A stretch of 64,000 nt of DNA from Neodiprion pinetum (GCF_021155775.2 NC_060232.1:38730089-38794088); one strand, 5' to 3'. Shown: positions 9,327 to 21,928, numbered from the stretch's first letter. The notes: generated from the sequence alone by a model not told the origin. Made by a program: numbers and translations.

Positions 9327-12300
9327 CCAAAAAGACAAAGGGGTTAACCTTCCTTTTTTTTTGACCAAAAAATCTTTCGTTTCGGAATTGATTCGTATGA
9401 CCCTTTCCCGACCAATTGGACCCCCAGGAACTCAGAAAACGTAGCGAAAAGAGCGTAGGACCAACGGCAGAGGAATGACAACGATAAGATCTCCAGCTGA
9501 AAAATGTCAAAAACACAGGTTCTCCTTTTTGCCTGTAACTTTTGATCCGTTGCTTGCAGCGTATTGGGACTATGCCTAATCGATTCCTTGCGCGAAATTA
9601 CGTCCGAATAGTGCCACAAAGAATTCATTTCAGCACATTTCAAAATTGCCAAAATTTTCGCCAAAAATACAAAGGGGTTAACCTTCCTTTTTTTTTGACC
9701 AAAAAATCTTTCGTTTCGGAATTGATTCGTATGACCTTTTCCCGACCAATTGGACCCCCAGGAACTCAGAAAACGCAGCGAAAAGAGCGTGGGACCAACG
9801 GCAGAGGAATGACAACGATAAGATCTCCAGCTGAAAAATGTCAAAAACACAGGTTCTGGTTTTTTGGCAGTAACTTTTGATCCGTTGCTCGCAGGGTATT
9901 GAGACTGCGTCCAATCGATTCCTTGCGCGAAATTACGTCCGAATAGTGCCACAAAAAATTTATTCCAGCACTTTTCAAAATCGCCAAAATTTTCGCCAAA
10001 AATACAAAGGGGTTGACCTTCCTTTTTTTTCTGACCAAAAAATCTTGCGTCTCGAAATTGATTTGTATAACCCTTTGCGGACCAATTGGACCCTCAGGAA
10101 CTCAGAAAACGCAGCGAAAAGAGCGTGGGACCAAGGGCAGAGGAATGACAACGATAAGATCTCCAGCTGAAAAATGTCAAAAACACAGGTTCTGGTTTTT
10201 TGGCAGTAACTTTTGATCCGTTGCTCGCAGGGTATTGAGACTGCGTCCAATTGATTCCTTGCGCGAAATTACGTCCGAATAGTGCCACGAAGAATTCATT
10301 CCAGCACTTTCCAAAATTGCCAAAATTTTCGCCAAAAGTACGAAGGGGTTAACCTTCGTTTTTTTTCTGACCAAAAAATCTTGCGTCTCGGAATTGATCT
10401 GTATAACCCTTTGCGGAATAATTAGACCCTCAGGAACTCAGAAGACGCAGCAAAAAGTACGTGGGATCATCTGCAGAGAAGTTACGATGAAAAAAGCACC
10501 ACAAAAAAAAAGTCCAAAACACAGGTTCTCCTTTTTGGCTGTAACTTTTGATCCGTTGCTTGCAGCGTATTGTGACTACGCCTAATCGATTCCTTTCGCG
10601 AAATTACGTCGGAATAGTGCCACAAAGAATTTATTCCAGCACTTTTCAAAATCGCCAAAATTTTCGCCAAATATACGAAGGGGTTAACCTTCCTTTTTTT
10701 TTGACAAAAAAATCTTTCGTTTCGGAATTGATTCGGATGACCCTTTCTCGACCAATTGGACCCCCAGGAACTCAGAAAACGCAGCGAAAAGAGCGTGGGA
10801 CCAACGGCAGAGGAATGACAACGATAAGATCTCCAGCTGAAAAATGTCAAAAACACAGGTTCTGGTTTTTTGGCAGTAACTTTTGATTCGTTGCTCGCAG
10901 CGTATTGAGACTGCGTCCAATCGATTCCTTGCGCGAAATTACGTCCGAATAGTGCCACAAAAAATTTATTCCAGCACTTTTCAAGATCGCCAAAATTTTC
11001 GCTAAAAATACGAAGGGGTTAACCTTCCTTTTATTTTGCCAAAAAAATCTTTTGTTTTAGAATTGATTTGTATGACCCTTTCCCGACCAATTCGACCCCC
11101 AGGAACTTAGAAAACGCAGCGAAAAGAGCGTAGGACCAAGGGCAGAGGAATGACAACGATAAGATCTCCAGCTGAAAAATGTCAAAAACACAGTTTCTCC
11201 TTTTTGGCAGTCACTTTTGATCCGTTGCTTGCAGGGTATTGAGACTGCGTCCAATCGATTCCTTGCGCGAAATTACGTCCGAATAGTGCCACAAAGAATT
11301 CATTCCAGCACTTTCCAAATTGCCAAAATTTTCGCTAAAAATACGAAGGGGTTAACCTTCCTTTTCTTTTGCCAAAAAAATCTTTCGTTTTAGAATTGAT
11401 TTGTATGACCCTTTCCCGACCAATTCGACCCCCAGGAACTTAGAAAACGCAGCGAAAAGAGCGTGGGACCAACGGCAGAGGAATGACAACGATAAGATCT
11501 CCAGCTGAAAAATGTCAAAAACACAGGTTCTCCTTTTTGGCAGTCACTTTTGATCCGTTGCTTGCAGGGTATTGAGACTGCGTCCAATCGATTCCTTGCG
11601 CGAAATTACGTCCGAATAGTGCCACAAAGAATTCATTCCAGCACTTTCCAAATTGCCAAAATTTTCGCCAAAAATACAAAGGGGTTAACCTTCCTTTTTT
11701 TTCTGACCAAAAAATCTTGCGTCTCGGAATTGATTTGTATGACCCTTTCCCGACCAATTGGACCCTCAGGAACTCAGAAGACGCAGCAAAAAGTACGTGG
11801 GATCATCTGCAGAGAAGTTACGATGAAAGAAGCACCACAAAAAAAAAGTCCAAAACACGGGTTCTCCTTTTTGGCTGTAACTTTTGATCCGTTGCTTGCA
11901 GCGTATTGGGACTACGCCTAATCGATTCCTTTCGCAAAATTACGTCGGAATAGTGCCACAAAGAATTTATTCCAGCACTTTTCAAAATCGCCAAAATTTT
12001 TGCCAAATATACGACGGGGTTAACCTTCCTTTTTTTTTGACAAAAAAATCTTTCGTTTCGGAATTGATTCGGATGACGCTTTCCCGACCAATTGGACCCC
12101 CAGGAACTCAGAAAACGCAGCGAAAAGAGCGTGGGACCAACGGCAGAGGAATGACAACGATAAGATCTCCAGCTGAAAAATGTCAAAAACACAGGTTCTG
12201 GTTTTTTGGCAGTACCTTTTAATTCGTTGCTCGCAGCGTATTGAGACTGCGTCCAATCGATTCCTTGCGCGAAATTACGTCCGAATAGTGCCACAAAAAA

Positions 12301-15300
12301 TTCATTCCAGCACTTTTTAAAATCGCCAAAATATTCGCCAAAAATACAAAGGGGTTAACCTTCCTTTTTTTTTGACCAAAAATCTTTCGTTTTGGAATTG
12401 ATTCGTATGACCTTTTCCCGACCAATTGGACCCCCAGGAACTCAGAAAACGCAGCGAAAAGAGCGTGGGACCAACGGCAGAGGAATGACAACGATAAGAT
12501 GTCCAGCTGAAAAATGTCAAAAACACAGGTTCTGGTTTTTCGGCAGTAACTTTTGATTCGTTGCTCGCACCGTATTGAGACTGCGTCCAATCGATTCCTT
12601 GCGCGAAATTACGTCCGAATAGTGCCACAAAAAATTTATTCCAGCACTTTTCAAGATCGCCAAAATTTTCGCTAAAAATACGAAGGGGTTAACCTTCCTT
12701 TTCTTTTGCCAAAAAAATCTTTCGTTTTAGAATTGATTTGTATGACCCTTTCCCGACCAATTCGACCCCCAGGAACTTAGAAAACGCAGCGAAAAGAGCG
12801 TGGGACCAACGGCAGAGGAATGACAACGATAAGATCTCCAGCTGAAAAATGTCAAAAACACAGGTTCTCCTTTTTGGCAGTCACTTTTGATCCGTTGCTT
12901 GCAGGGTATTGAGACTGCGTCCAATCGATTCCTTGCGCGAAATTACGTCCGAATAGTGCCACAAAGAATTCATTCCAGCACTTTCAAAAATTGCCAAAAT
13001 TTTCGCCAAATATACGAAGGGGTTAACCTTCCTTTTTTTGTGACCAAAAAATCTTGCGTCCCGGAATTGATTTGTATAACCCTTTGCGGAATAATCGGAC
13101 CCTCAGGAACTCAGAAGACGCAGCAAAAAGTACGTGGGATCATCTGCAGAGAAGTTACGATGAAAGAAGCACCACAAAAAAAAAGTCCAAAACACGGGTT
13201 CTCCTTTTTGGCTGTAACTTTTGATCCGTTGCTTGCAGCGTATTGGGACTACGCCTCATCGATTCCTTTCGCAAAATTACGTCGGAATAGTGCCACAAAA
13301 AATTTATTCCAGCACTTTTCAAGATCGCCAAAATTTTCGCCAAAAATACAAAGGGGTTAACCTTCCTTTTTTTTTGACCGAAAAATCTTTCGTTTCGGAA
13401 TTGATTCGTATGACCCTTTCACGACCAATTGGACCCCCAGGAAATCAGAAAACGCAGCGAAAAGAGCGTGGGACCAACGGCAGAGGAATGACAACGATAA
13501 GATCTCCAGCTGAAAAATGTCAAAAACACAGGTTCTGGTTTTTTGGCAGTAACTTTTGATTCGTTGCTCGCAGCGTATTGAGACTGCGTCCAATCGATTC
13601 CTTGCGCGAAATTACGTCCGAATAGTGCCACAAAAAATTTATTCCAGCACTTTTCAAAATTGCCAAAATTTTCGCCAAAAATACAAAGGGGTTAACCTTC
13701 CTTTTTTTTCTGACCAAAAAATCTTGCGTCTCGAAATTGATTTGTATAACCCTTTGCGGACCAATTGGACCCTCAGGAACTCAGAAAACGCAGCGAAAAG
13801 AGCGTGGGACCAAGGGCAGAGGAATGACAACGATAAGATCTCCAGCTGAAAAATGTCAAAAACACAGGTTCTGGTTTTTTGGCAGTAACTTTTGATCCGT
13901 TGCTCGCAGGGTATTGAGACTGCGTCCAATCGATTCCTTGCGCGAAATCACGTCCGAATAGTGCCACGAAGAATTCATTCCAGCACTTTCCAAAATTGCC
14001 AAAATTTTCGCCAAAAGTACGAAGGGGTTAACCTTCGTTTTTTTTCTGACCAAAAAGTCTTGCGTCTCGGAATTGATCTGTATAACCCTTTGCGGAATAA
14101 TTAGACCCTCAGGAACTCAGAAGACGCAGCAAAAAGTACGTGGGATCATCTGCAGAGAAGTTACGATGAAAAAAGCACCACAAAAAAAAAGTCCAAAACA
14201 CAGGTTCTCCTTTTTGGCTGTAACTTTTGATCCGTTGCTTGCAGCGTATTGGGACTACGCCTAATCGATTCCTTTCGCAAAATTACGTCGGAATAGTGCC
14301 ACAAAGAATTTATTCCAGCACTTTTCAAAATCACCAAAATTTTCGCCAAATATACGAAGGGGTTAACCTTCCTTTTTTTTTGACAAAAAAATCTTTCGTT
14401 TCGGAATTGATTCGGATGACCCTTCCTCGACCAATTGGACCCCCAGGAACTCAGAAAACGCAGCGAAAAGAGCGTGGGACCAACGGCAGAGGAATGACAA
14501 CGATAAGATCTCCAGCTGAAAAATGTCAAAAACACAGGTTCTGGTTTTTTGGCAGTAACTTTTGATTCGTTGCTCGCAGCGTATTGAGACTGCGTCCAAT
14601 CGATTCCTTGCGCGAAATTACGTCCGAATAGTGCCACAAAAAATTTATTCCAGCACTTTTCAAGATCGCCAAAATTTTCGCTAAAAATACGAAGGGGTTA
14701 ACCTTCCTTTTATTTTGCCAAAAAAATCTTTTGTTTTAGAATTGATTTGTATGACCCTTTCCCGACCAATTCGACCCCCAGGAACTTAGAAAACGCAGCG
14801 AAAAGAGCGTAGGACCAAGGGCAGAGGAATGACAACGATAAGATCTCCAGCTGAAAAATGTCAAAAACACAGGTTCTCCTTTTTGGCAGTCACTTTTGAT
14901 CCGTTGCTTGCAGGGTATTGAGACTGCGTCCAATCGATTCCTTGCGCGAAATTACGTCCGAATAGTGCCACAAAGAATTCATTCCAGCACTTTCCAAATT
15001 GCCAAAATTTTCGCCAAAAATACAAAGGGGTTAACCTTCCTTTTTTTTCTGACCAAAAAATCTTGCGTCTCGGAATTGATTTGTCTGACCCTTTCCCGAC
15101 CAATTGGACCCTCAGGAACTCAGAAGACGCAGCAAAAAGTACGTGGGATCATCTGCAGAGAAGTTACGATGAAAGAAGCACCACAAAAAAAAAGTCCAAA
15201 ACACGGGTTCTCCTTTTTGGCTGTAACTTTTGATCCGTTGCTTGCAGCGTATTGGGACTACGCCTAATCGATTCCTTTCGCAAAATTACGTCGGAATAGT

Positions 15301-16620
15301 GCCACAAAGAATTTATTCCAGCACTTTTCAAAATCGCCAAAATTTTTGCCAAATATACGACGGGGTTAACCTTCCTTTTTTTTTGACAAAAAAATCTTTC
15401 GTTTCGGAATTGATTCGGATGACGCTTTCCCGACCAATTGGACCCCCAGGAACTCAGAAAACGCAGCGAAAAGAGCGTGGGACCAACGGCAGAGGAATGA
15501 CAACGATAAGATCTCCAGCTGAAAAATGTCAAAAACACAGGTTCTGGTTTTTTGGCAGTACCTTTTAATTCGTTGCTCGCAGCGTATTGAGACTGCGTCC
15601 AATCGATTCCTTGCGCGAAATTACGTCCGAATAGTGCCACAAAAAATTCATTCCAGCACTTTTTAAAATCGCCAAAATATTCGCCAAAAATACAAAGGGG
15701 TTAACCTTCCTTTTTTTTTGACCAAAAATCTTTCGTTTTGGAATTGATTCGTATGACCTTTTCCCGACCAATTGGACCCCCAGGAACTCAGAAAACGCAG
15801 CGAAAAGAGCGTGGGACCAACGGCAGAGGAATGACAACGATAAGATGTCCAGCTGAAAAATGTCAAAAACACAGGTTCTGGTTTTTCGGCAGTAACTTTT
15901 GATTCGTTGCTCGCACCGTATTGAGACTGCGTCCAATCGATTCCTTGCGCGAAATCACGTCCGAATAGTGCCACGAAGAATTCATTCCAGCACTTTCCAA
16001 AATTGCCAAAATTTTCGCCAAAAATACAAAGGGGTTAACCTTCCTTTTTTTTCTGACCAAAAAATCTTGCGTCTCGGAATTGATTTGTATAACCCTTCGC
16101 GGAATAATTGGACCCTCAGGAACTCAGAAGACGCAGCAAAAAGTACGTGGGATCATCTGCAGAGAAGTTACGATGAAAAAAGCACCACAAAAAAAAAGTC
16201 CAAAACACAGGTTCTCCTTTTTGGCTGTAACTTTTGATCCGTTGCTTGCAGCGTATTGGGACTACGCCTAATCGATTCCTTTCGCAGAATTACGTCGGAA
16301 TAGTGCCACAAAGAATTTATTCCAGCACTTTTCAAAATCGCCAAAATTTTCGCAAAAAATTCAAAGGGGTTAACCTTCCTTTTTTTCTGACCAAAAAATC
16401 TTCCGTCTCAGAATTGATTTGTATGACCCTTTCCCGACCAATTGGACCCCCAGGAACTCAGAAAATGCAGCTCAAAGTACGTGGGATTATCAGCAGAGAA
16501 GTTACGAAGAATAAAGCACCAGAAAAAAAATGTCCAAAACACAGGTTCTCCTTTTTGACTGACACTTTTGATCCGTTGATCGCAGCGTATTGGGACCGCT
16601 TCCAATCGATTTTTCTCTCA
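9327..16620. repeat. Tandem satellite, 22 monomers of ~335 bp in two classes
   Basis: The landmark GGGGTTAACC (GGGGTTGACC in one copy) recurs 22 times, near 9340, 9674, 10009, 10345, 10678, 11015, 11348, 11681, 12016, 12351, 12685, 13019, 13352, 13688, 14024, 14359, 14694, 15027, 15361, 15697, 16029 and 16367. The mean spacing is about 334.6 bp. Class A monomers carry GATAAGATCTCCAGCTG; class B monomers carry CTGCAGAGAAGTTACGATGA and an A-rich run. The order is AAAB x3, then AAB x3, then a variant B. Long stretches also repeat almost exactly at offsets of 3679 bp and 3346 bp. Open frames on both strands recur in every monomer because the monomer is short of stop codons; they are not genes. 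Confidence 0.97.
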
Positions 16621-16870
16621 TAATCACGTCAATACATAGCATCAACGAATCAATTCAACTGTTTTTCAAAATCGGCTTTTAGAGCCAAAAAGTTTGGTTC
16701 CTCAGATCCAATTGGTGCACCGTTTCCAGAGTAATTGGACCCTCAGGAAGCCAAAAAGGGCATCTGGAACATCGGAGATTCAACCATTGAGGAGACACAC
16801 AGAAATTGGGTTTTCTTCCAGCTTTTTCAAACCTAATTTCTAAACTCAATTATCTTTAATTTTTGTCCGT
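16621..16870. repeat. Decayed edge monomer of the satellite
   Basis: After the last recognisable monomer, scattered matches to the consensus continue in the right order: a cytosine-rich segment with AATTGGACCCTCAGGAA near 16735, then a GGGTTTTCTTCC remnant near 16810. They then fade into unique DNA. Loss of similarity at the border is expected where unequal exchange no longer homogenises copies. Confidence 0.7.
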
Positions 16871-16980
16871 TAAGCCCTTCATTTACAAGTCATTCAAATC
16901 ACGCGTCGTATCAGATTATATTAAAACTGTACCTGTTGTCATACATACATCACATAGAGAAAATGTTTCCTATGTATTAT

Positions 16981-17797
16981 TCATAAGTATAAATTGAGCA
17001 AATCAAAGTTTACTAATTGCAGTTTCTGCCGAATTTCATCGTCCTGCTGGATGTTGTCAAACCATCTTGAGATGTTGACGTACTGAGCTTTTTCTTGTTG
17101 ACTTAAATCTTTCTGAAAAAAAAAAATGTGTTTTGAGTTAGCTCATTCGTCAATGCTGAGCAGAAATCGCATCATGAAACTTGTCGAATGTAACTATTCT
17201 TACCACTATCCCATGCAGAAGATGATATGACACAACATCTGCTAGTGTCATCTCGGTACCAGTGATGTAGGGGCTACTTTTCAAAGCATCATTCAGATCC
17301 TGTCAAATGTAATATGGTCAATCTACCATTTCTCTTTCAATAACGTGGAAAACCTTGAAATCAATTGTGAATATTCTTACTCTCAAAATTCTCTTTGAAT
17401 TTAACGCATTGTCTGCATAGTTGATACGTAATACTGCATATTCCAACCATTGCCGTGTCAAAGCCTGTTTTTCTGTATCGCTTCCAAGGTGTCTGGCAGG
17501 AGAAGTGGAATTCATAATCAGTGCTTGAACTATTGCGCTAAAGCCCTCAACGCACTGATTTGGGAGAATGTCGTCCGACGCTAATATCTACATGGTAAAA
17601 AATTATGGATTCATCTGTACTTGGAAGACTGTCAGCAGAAGCATGGGATCGGTATAACCTAAAAATATTTCGGATTCATAACGCACGAAGGCCAAGTTCT
17701 CTGTACTTACATTATTTTCCGACATATAAAGATTTCCAGGTGGTATTCGCAGATATTGTGAAACACGTTGCACACATTCTACACTACACAATACCAT
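16981..17797 (-). CDS. Aimp3: AIMP3 / eEF1E1 (p18), multisynthetase complex scaffold
   Basis: This is a non-catalytic GST-like scaffold that tethers methionyl-tRNA synthetase in the cytosolic multi-tRNA-synthetase complex; mammalian AIMP3 also has a DNA-damage role. Four coding exons: 17797-17711, 17587-17381, 17299-17204 and 17112-16981. All have GT/AG borders and phase-0 junctions, and together give 173 aa (human 174). Landmarks in order: exon 2 has EKQALTRQWLEYAV, matching the family's WLEY segment; exon 3 has the TLADVVSYHLLHG helix of the GST C-terminal fold; exon 4 has QYVNISRWFDNIQ. The start is the first in-frame ATG (MVLCSVECVQ). The satellite edge lies only about 110 bp beyond the stop. 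Confidence 0.93.
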
Positions 17798-19335
17798 CGT
17801 TGTTGCAATTTGCACAGGTTGCAGGTGACGTTTACGAGCTTTTCAAACTTCTAGTCTACGCCTGTACGTATGGCAACTTGACTTACCGATCTATGCGCAT
17901 GGCTTCATTGGAATATAATCCGCCAGTATGTGGATAACTCATTTCACAGTTCCAAGCTCCTTTACAGCCGGTGTAGGTATGCATCAAATGCCTTGTAAAT
18001 GCACGAATAATAACTTTGAATGCTTACACTTTGGCACTGCTTTTGCACGTGAAAACATTTACCTGCAGGTGTGCGTAATATAGAGACGGGTAAGATAAAT
18101 TCGGGCCATCTCGTCATCTTGCAATTGTATTTAATTGAGGTATTATAATAATATCTTGGTATAAAATATATTTGTTGATAAAATATCTGGTGTAAATAAC
18201 GTGGTTTCGGAATATTTTCGAATTAAAATTACTTACAACAAAATGATGAAATTCATTAGTACGGATACGAATATCGATCCGTATGCAGTTTTGTTTACTC
18301 GAACTAAATTTCTTTAATGTAATCGACATACAAATAATTGGTCAAGTCTACTGAATATTATGATAATCCACCTCAGATTATTATGTATGGTCTCAGGATT
18401 GTGTCAATTTGAGACTTTAAGTACAGTTTTTAGCAATCCTGTGGGCGATTACATGCTCGACCTAATTTACTTATAATTATACCGAATATATAAACTAGAA
18501 ATATATGTATATCTATGTATATGTATGTAATACACACAAAATATTTTTATGAATTTATAAAGACCTATGAAATATTTATATTAATTGAACTGGTTACAAA
18601 ACTGGAGACGCCAATTGATTTGGCAAGGTTGTTTGAAATACATCATGAGCAAAATATATACATATATGTTCTGATAAAACAGAAATTTGTCAGTACTATT
18701 ATAAATAAACAACCAAAACTTTTACATTGTGACATTATAAAATACGTTCAGAATAAATCTAATTTGAAATTAAATTTCACTAACTTGTAATTCAGTTTGG
18801 AATACCGTTAGGAAAAATACGATGAGCTGAACTTTCATTTCTACAATATAAAAGTACTTAGATTCTTGCAGCAATCTGTAAGATCAGAAATTGAGAAGGA
18901 AAAAAACAAAATTAAATAAAAAACTATGAGTAATTCTATCACTATAAATTAGTTGTTTTTTGATGCTTAACTATAAATTACGATAAAAATAAAAAAACGA
19001 TAAATTTGATGCTTCACTAATATTATGCAAACACAAGTTTATCATTCACTATACCATAAATTAGGGTGAAGTTGGAGTAACATTATTGCACCGATGCATT
19101 CATAGAAAAAATCATTACTTCGTAACTTGAGAGTTGAGTGAAATTTTATGAACCCTCATACATCATGAACAAACTTATGTACTGCATACTCAACTCCTTG
19201 AAAGTTATTCTGAAGATATAAAATAGTGATTTTTATCTCAATTTTTCATTATGATAATGTTACTAACTTCAGCCTCAAAAATTAAGGTCTTTCAATTAAA
19301 CCTGCAAGTAATCATCTAGGAATTGATGGAAATAT
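17798..19335. other. Intergenic, AT-rich; nothing recognised
   Basis: This separates AIMP3 from the 3' end of the IMP dehydrogenase gene. It is AT-rich, with only short random open frames. It may hold the AIMP3 promoter and 5' UTR near 17800-18100 and the 3' UTR of the next gene near 19300. I see no RNA gene or repeat. Confidence 0.6.
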
Positions 19336-20910
19336 TTAGTATAATCTTTTTTCATATGAAAATAATCCATGCACGTTACCCTCTAACTGTGCTGACTGTG
19401 ATCGCCTTTCAAATTTGAGCTCTCCGCTGTACATCATGGATCGTAACGCTGATATGGATTTGGCTCCAATATCTTGACAACCATGCTTAATTCCGCATTG
19501 GAGGTATGGCAGAAATTTGAGAACTGTGCCCTTGTCAACTATCGATCCACTGACCCCTTGCGCTACCTTCAGCTTGTCCATCTCGTTATGAAAGTATCTA
19601 TCCATCGCTGAGCCCCTTGCATCTTCCCTGTTCATAGCGTCCAGCGATCCCATCCCTCTGTACTTCTTCAAGCGCACTCCATCACTGAAGAAATACTCTC
19701 CTGGAGCTTCTGATGTCCCAGCCAGCAGCGATCCCATCATTACTGTACTTGCGCCTAAGCTCAGCCCCTTGATTATATGGCCAATAGACTGTATACCACC
19801 ATCTGCGATCACAGGGACTCCAAACTTCCTGGCATACTCAGAGACGTTGTATACTGCTGTGGCTTGTGCCCTACCAACAGCTGTCACCTCCTGAGTTATG
19901 CAGATCGATCCTGACCCCATCCCAACTCTAAGACCGTCAGCCCCTGCTCGTATGAGGTTTCTGGCTTGCATACTTGTAACAACATTACCTGCGATGACTT
20001 GCAGCTCTGGATACTTCGATTTGATGTACCTAATCATGTCAATTTGGTACTTGGAGTTTCCTTGTGACGAATCCAGCACTACTACGTCGACTTTGGAAGC
20101 TGCCAGCAGTTGCAGCCTCTGCTTATCTCCCTCACGAGTTCCAATCGCTGCGCCAACCAGAAGCTGTTTGTTCTCATCCTTGCTGGCGTTTGGGTAGCTC
20201 CGATTTTTCTTCAGATCAGTTCTTGCCATCAGGGCTACAAGTTCACCATTTTCATTAATTATTGGGAGTTTGCCTTTTTTTGACTTTTCAAGGATAGAAT
20301 TAGCCTCCTGCAAAGTGACTCCAGAAGTTCCAGTGATCAGATTGTTCAGTTTGGTCATTACATTTTCTAGTTTTTGGTTCTGTTGGCTGGGTATGTCTTC
20401 GAGAAAGTCAATGTCCCTCGATGTTACAATCCCCACAAGCTTTCCACCAAGCCTGCCGTTTTCTGTTATTGGAACCCCGCAAAACCCATGTTTTGATTTC
20501 ACTTTCAGAACGTCACCGACCGTGTGGTTTGGGGAGAGAACGACCGGGTCCCTGATAAATCCGTGCTTATATTTCTTCACCTTGTGAACCTCGTTTGCCT
20601 GATACTCCGGAGTACAATTATGGTGGATTATACCAATTCCTCCTGAAAGGGCCATTGCTATCGCCATATCGGACTCTGTGACTGTGTCCATGGGGGAAGA
20701 GACGAGCGGTGCTTTGAGGGTGATTTTTCTAGTCAACGGTGACGAGAGGTCTACCTCGTCAGCAGTGAAGTCGATGTACCCAGGGAGGATGATGAAGTCG
20801 TTATACGTCAAGCCGTCCCCACCTGAGAGAAGCTGCGCTGCTGAGAGGCCGTCTTCTCGGATGGGGAACTTCTCGTCCTGACCAGCATCGTCGATCACGT
20901 AGTCTGCCAT
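19336..20910 (-). CDS. Impdh: Inosine-5'-monophosphate dehydrogenase (524 aa)
   Basis: This enzyme oxidises IMP to XMP with NAD+, the rate-limiting step of guanine nucleotide synthesis, in the cytosol. It is the orthologue of Drosophila raspberry. The protein starts MADYVIDDAG; the barrel enters at about residue 28 (GLTYNDFIILPGY). The CBS-pair insertion covers about 115-230. The active-site loop is GSGSICITQ with catalytic Cys337, followed by IADGGIQ (about 368-374), the flap RGMGSLDAM (about 418-426) and the conserved C-terminus SAQLEGNVHGLFSYEKRLY. The length matches animal IMPDH. The whole CDS is one uninterrupted exon, while neighbouring genes have 4-10 exons. It is intact, so a functional gene is likely; the missing introns could mean intron loss or retroposition. 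Confidence 0.97.
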   Translation of the reverse strand: MADYVIDDAGQDEKFPIREDGLSAAQLLSGGDGLTYNDFIILPGYIDFTADEVDLSSPLTRKITLKAPLVSSPMDTVTESDMAIAMALSGGIGIIHHNCTPEYQANEVHKVKKYKHGFIRDPVVLSPNHTVGDVLKVKSKHGFCGVPITENGRLGGKLVGIVTSRDIDFLEDIPSQQNQKLENVMTKLNNLITGTSGVTLQEANSILEKSKKGKLPIINENGELVALMARTDLKKNRSYPNASKDENKQLLVGAAIGTREGDKQRLQLLAASKVDVVVLDSSQGNSKYQIDMIRYIKSKYPELQVIAGNVVTSMQARNLIRAGADGLRVGMGSGSICITQEVTAVGRAQATAVYNVSEYARKFGVPVIADGGIQSIGHIIKGLSLGASTVMMGSLLAGTSEAPGEYFFSDGVRLKKYRGMGSLDAMNREDARGSAMDRYFHNEMDKLKVAQGVSGSIVDKGTVLKFLPYLQCGIKHGCQDIGAKSISALRSMMYSGELKFERRSQSAQLEGNVHGLFSYEKRLY

Positions 20911-21563
20911 ATTACCGTGCTCCTTCTCGGTTCGACGGGACGGCCAAAGATTCTGTGATATCAGTTATGGCTACTTTAATTTGTTGCACACTACCTGCCT
21001 CCGCTGCGTGGCTTCTCTTTACGGATCCGTGTGAACCTCAAGTCTCCCGGTGGGATCAGAAACGTGCCGCCACTAGCTTCGTCAAGCTTCGCCGACGAAA
21101 TGACCGATATCAACGTGCTCGCCGGGCCTACGTAGACCGCATACTTATATAGATAATTCTTGCGAAGGCGCAGAGCGACCTGAGCTCAACCAATGGTTCG
21201 TCACAATCAGTCCCCACTCCTTAATACTAAAGCATTTCATTCGTCAACGCTCCTCCGGCTAATTATGCTTTGCTTGCGATACGGACGTCATCTCGTGGCA
21301 GAAATCGAAATTGTTCAAAAACATACCGCGAAACAAACTTCTGTCAACGCAAACGTCCTCTCATACGTTGACTCAATCTCGTATACATAATTATCAATTA
21401 TGATCACGTATATGATTACATATGTGATGTTCGTAAACCAGTCATTCACCGAATTATAATTATGTCAATACACGTCTTTAAACGACGTGATAATTAAGAC
21501 AAAATAAGAGCTGGTGGTTGTACATGATTTCTCGATATAATTATTTTCTTTGTCCAATTGATA

Positions 21564-21576
21564 GGGGGGGGGGGGG
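21564..21576. repeat. Homopolymer run, 13 G
   Basis: Thirteen consecutive G on the plus strand. Similar C runs occur at 49481-49500 (20 C) and 52119-52131 (13 C). The lengths are likely variable or affected by sequencing error. Confidence 0.9.
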
Positions 21577-21673
21577 ATTGATATTTTAACAAGGGGATCA
21601 TCCAGGCCCAAACATGATAATAATGGATTTTGATGGGACTCAGTACCACAGTTTCTGCACTAAGGCTTGGTTT

Positions 21674-21928
21674 CTACATTGACTTGGGTTTCAGCGAATG
21701 TGAAACTCTACCGTCAATTTTCTCGGAAACCATGCCTGGTTTCCCATAAACCTGGTACTTGGAGCAAATACCTCTACAACACACCTGAACCCCAGTCAAA
21801 TCCATTATTCGTATGTTTGAGTCTCCTTTAAATCCAGAATTTCGAACAGTTTTTGCATTAGCTTCAGCCGCCACCTTGAATTCATGGAGGCATTTTTTTG
21901 TGTCAAATAATTCATCTGGTTTCAACAT
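21674..21928 (-). CDS. Small hypothetical open frame (84 aa), doubtful
   Basis: This is an ATG-initiated frame with an in-frame TAA directly before the ATG, so it cannot extend upstream by read-through. The translation has a non-random look (MLKPDELFDTKKCLHEF at the start, a CCRGIC cysteine cluster in the middle), but I recognise no domain. There is no signal peptide and no membrane segment. A possible acceptor (TTTTTAG) precedes the ATG, so it could be the start of coding in a spliced transcript. It may equally be chance. Confidence 0.2.
   Translation of the reverse strand: MLKPDELFDTKKCLHEFKVAAEANAKTVRNSGFKGDSNIRIMDLTGVQVCCRGICSKYQVYGKPGMVSEKIDGRVSHSLKPKSM

Noticed and set aside
9327..16620. 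Repeat array as a CRISPR-like locus
   Set aside because: The units are 335-bp head-to-tail monomers without unique spacers, in a eukaryotic genome with introns.
9344..16623. Dozens of overlapping open frames of 60-158 codons on both strands that look like a repeated protein family
   Set aside because: They recur with the ~335-bp satellite period in different frames of both strands and shift whenever a monomer changes length. They reflect few stop codons in the monomer, not coding.
19898..20587. Plus-strand open frames within the IMPDH gene
   Set aside because: They are antisense to a well-conserved enzyme with all motifs present.
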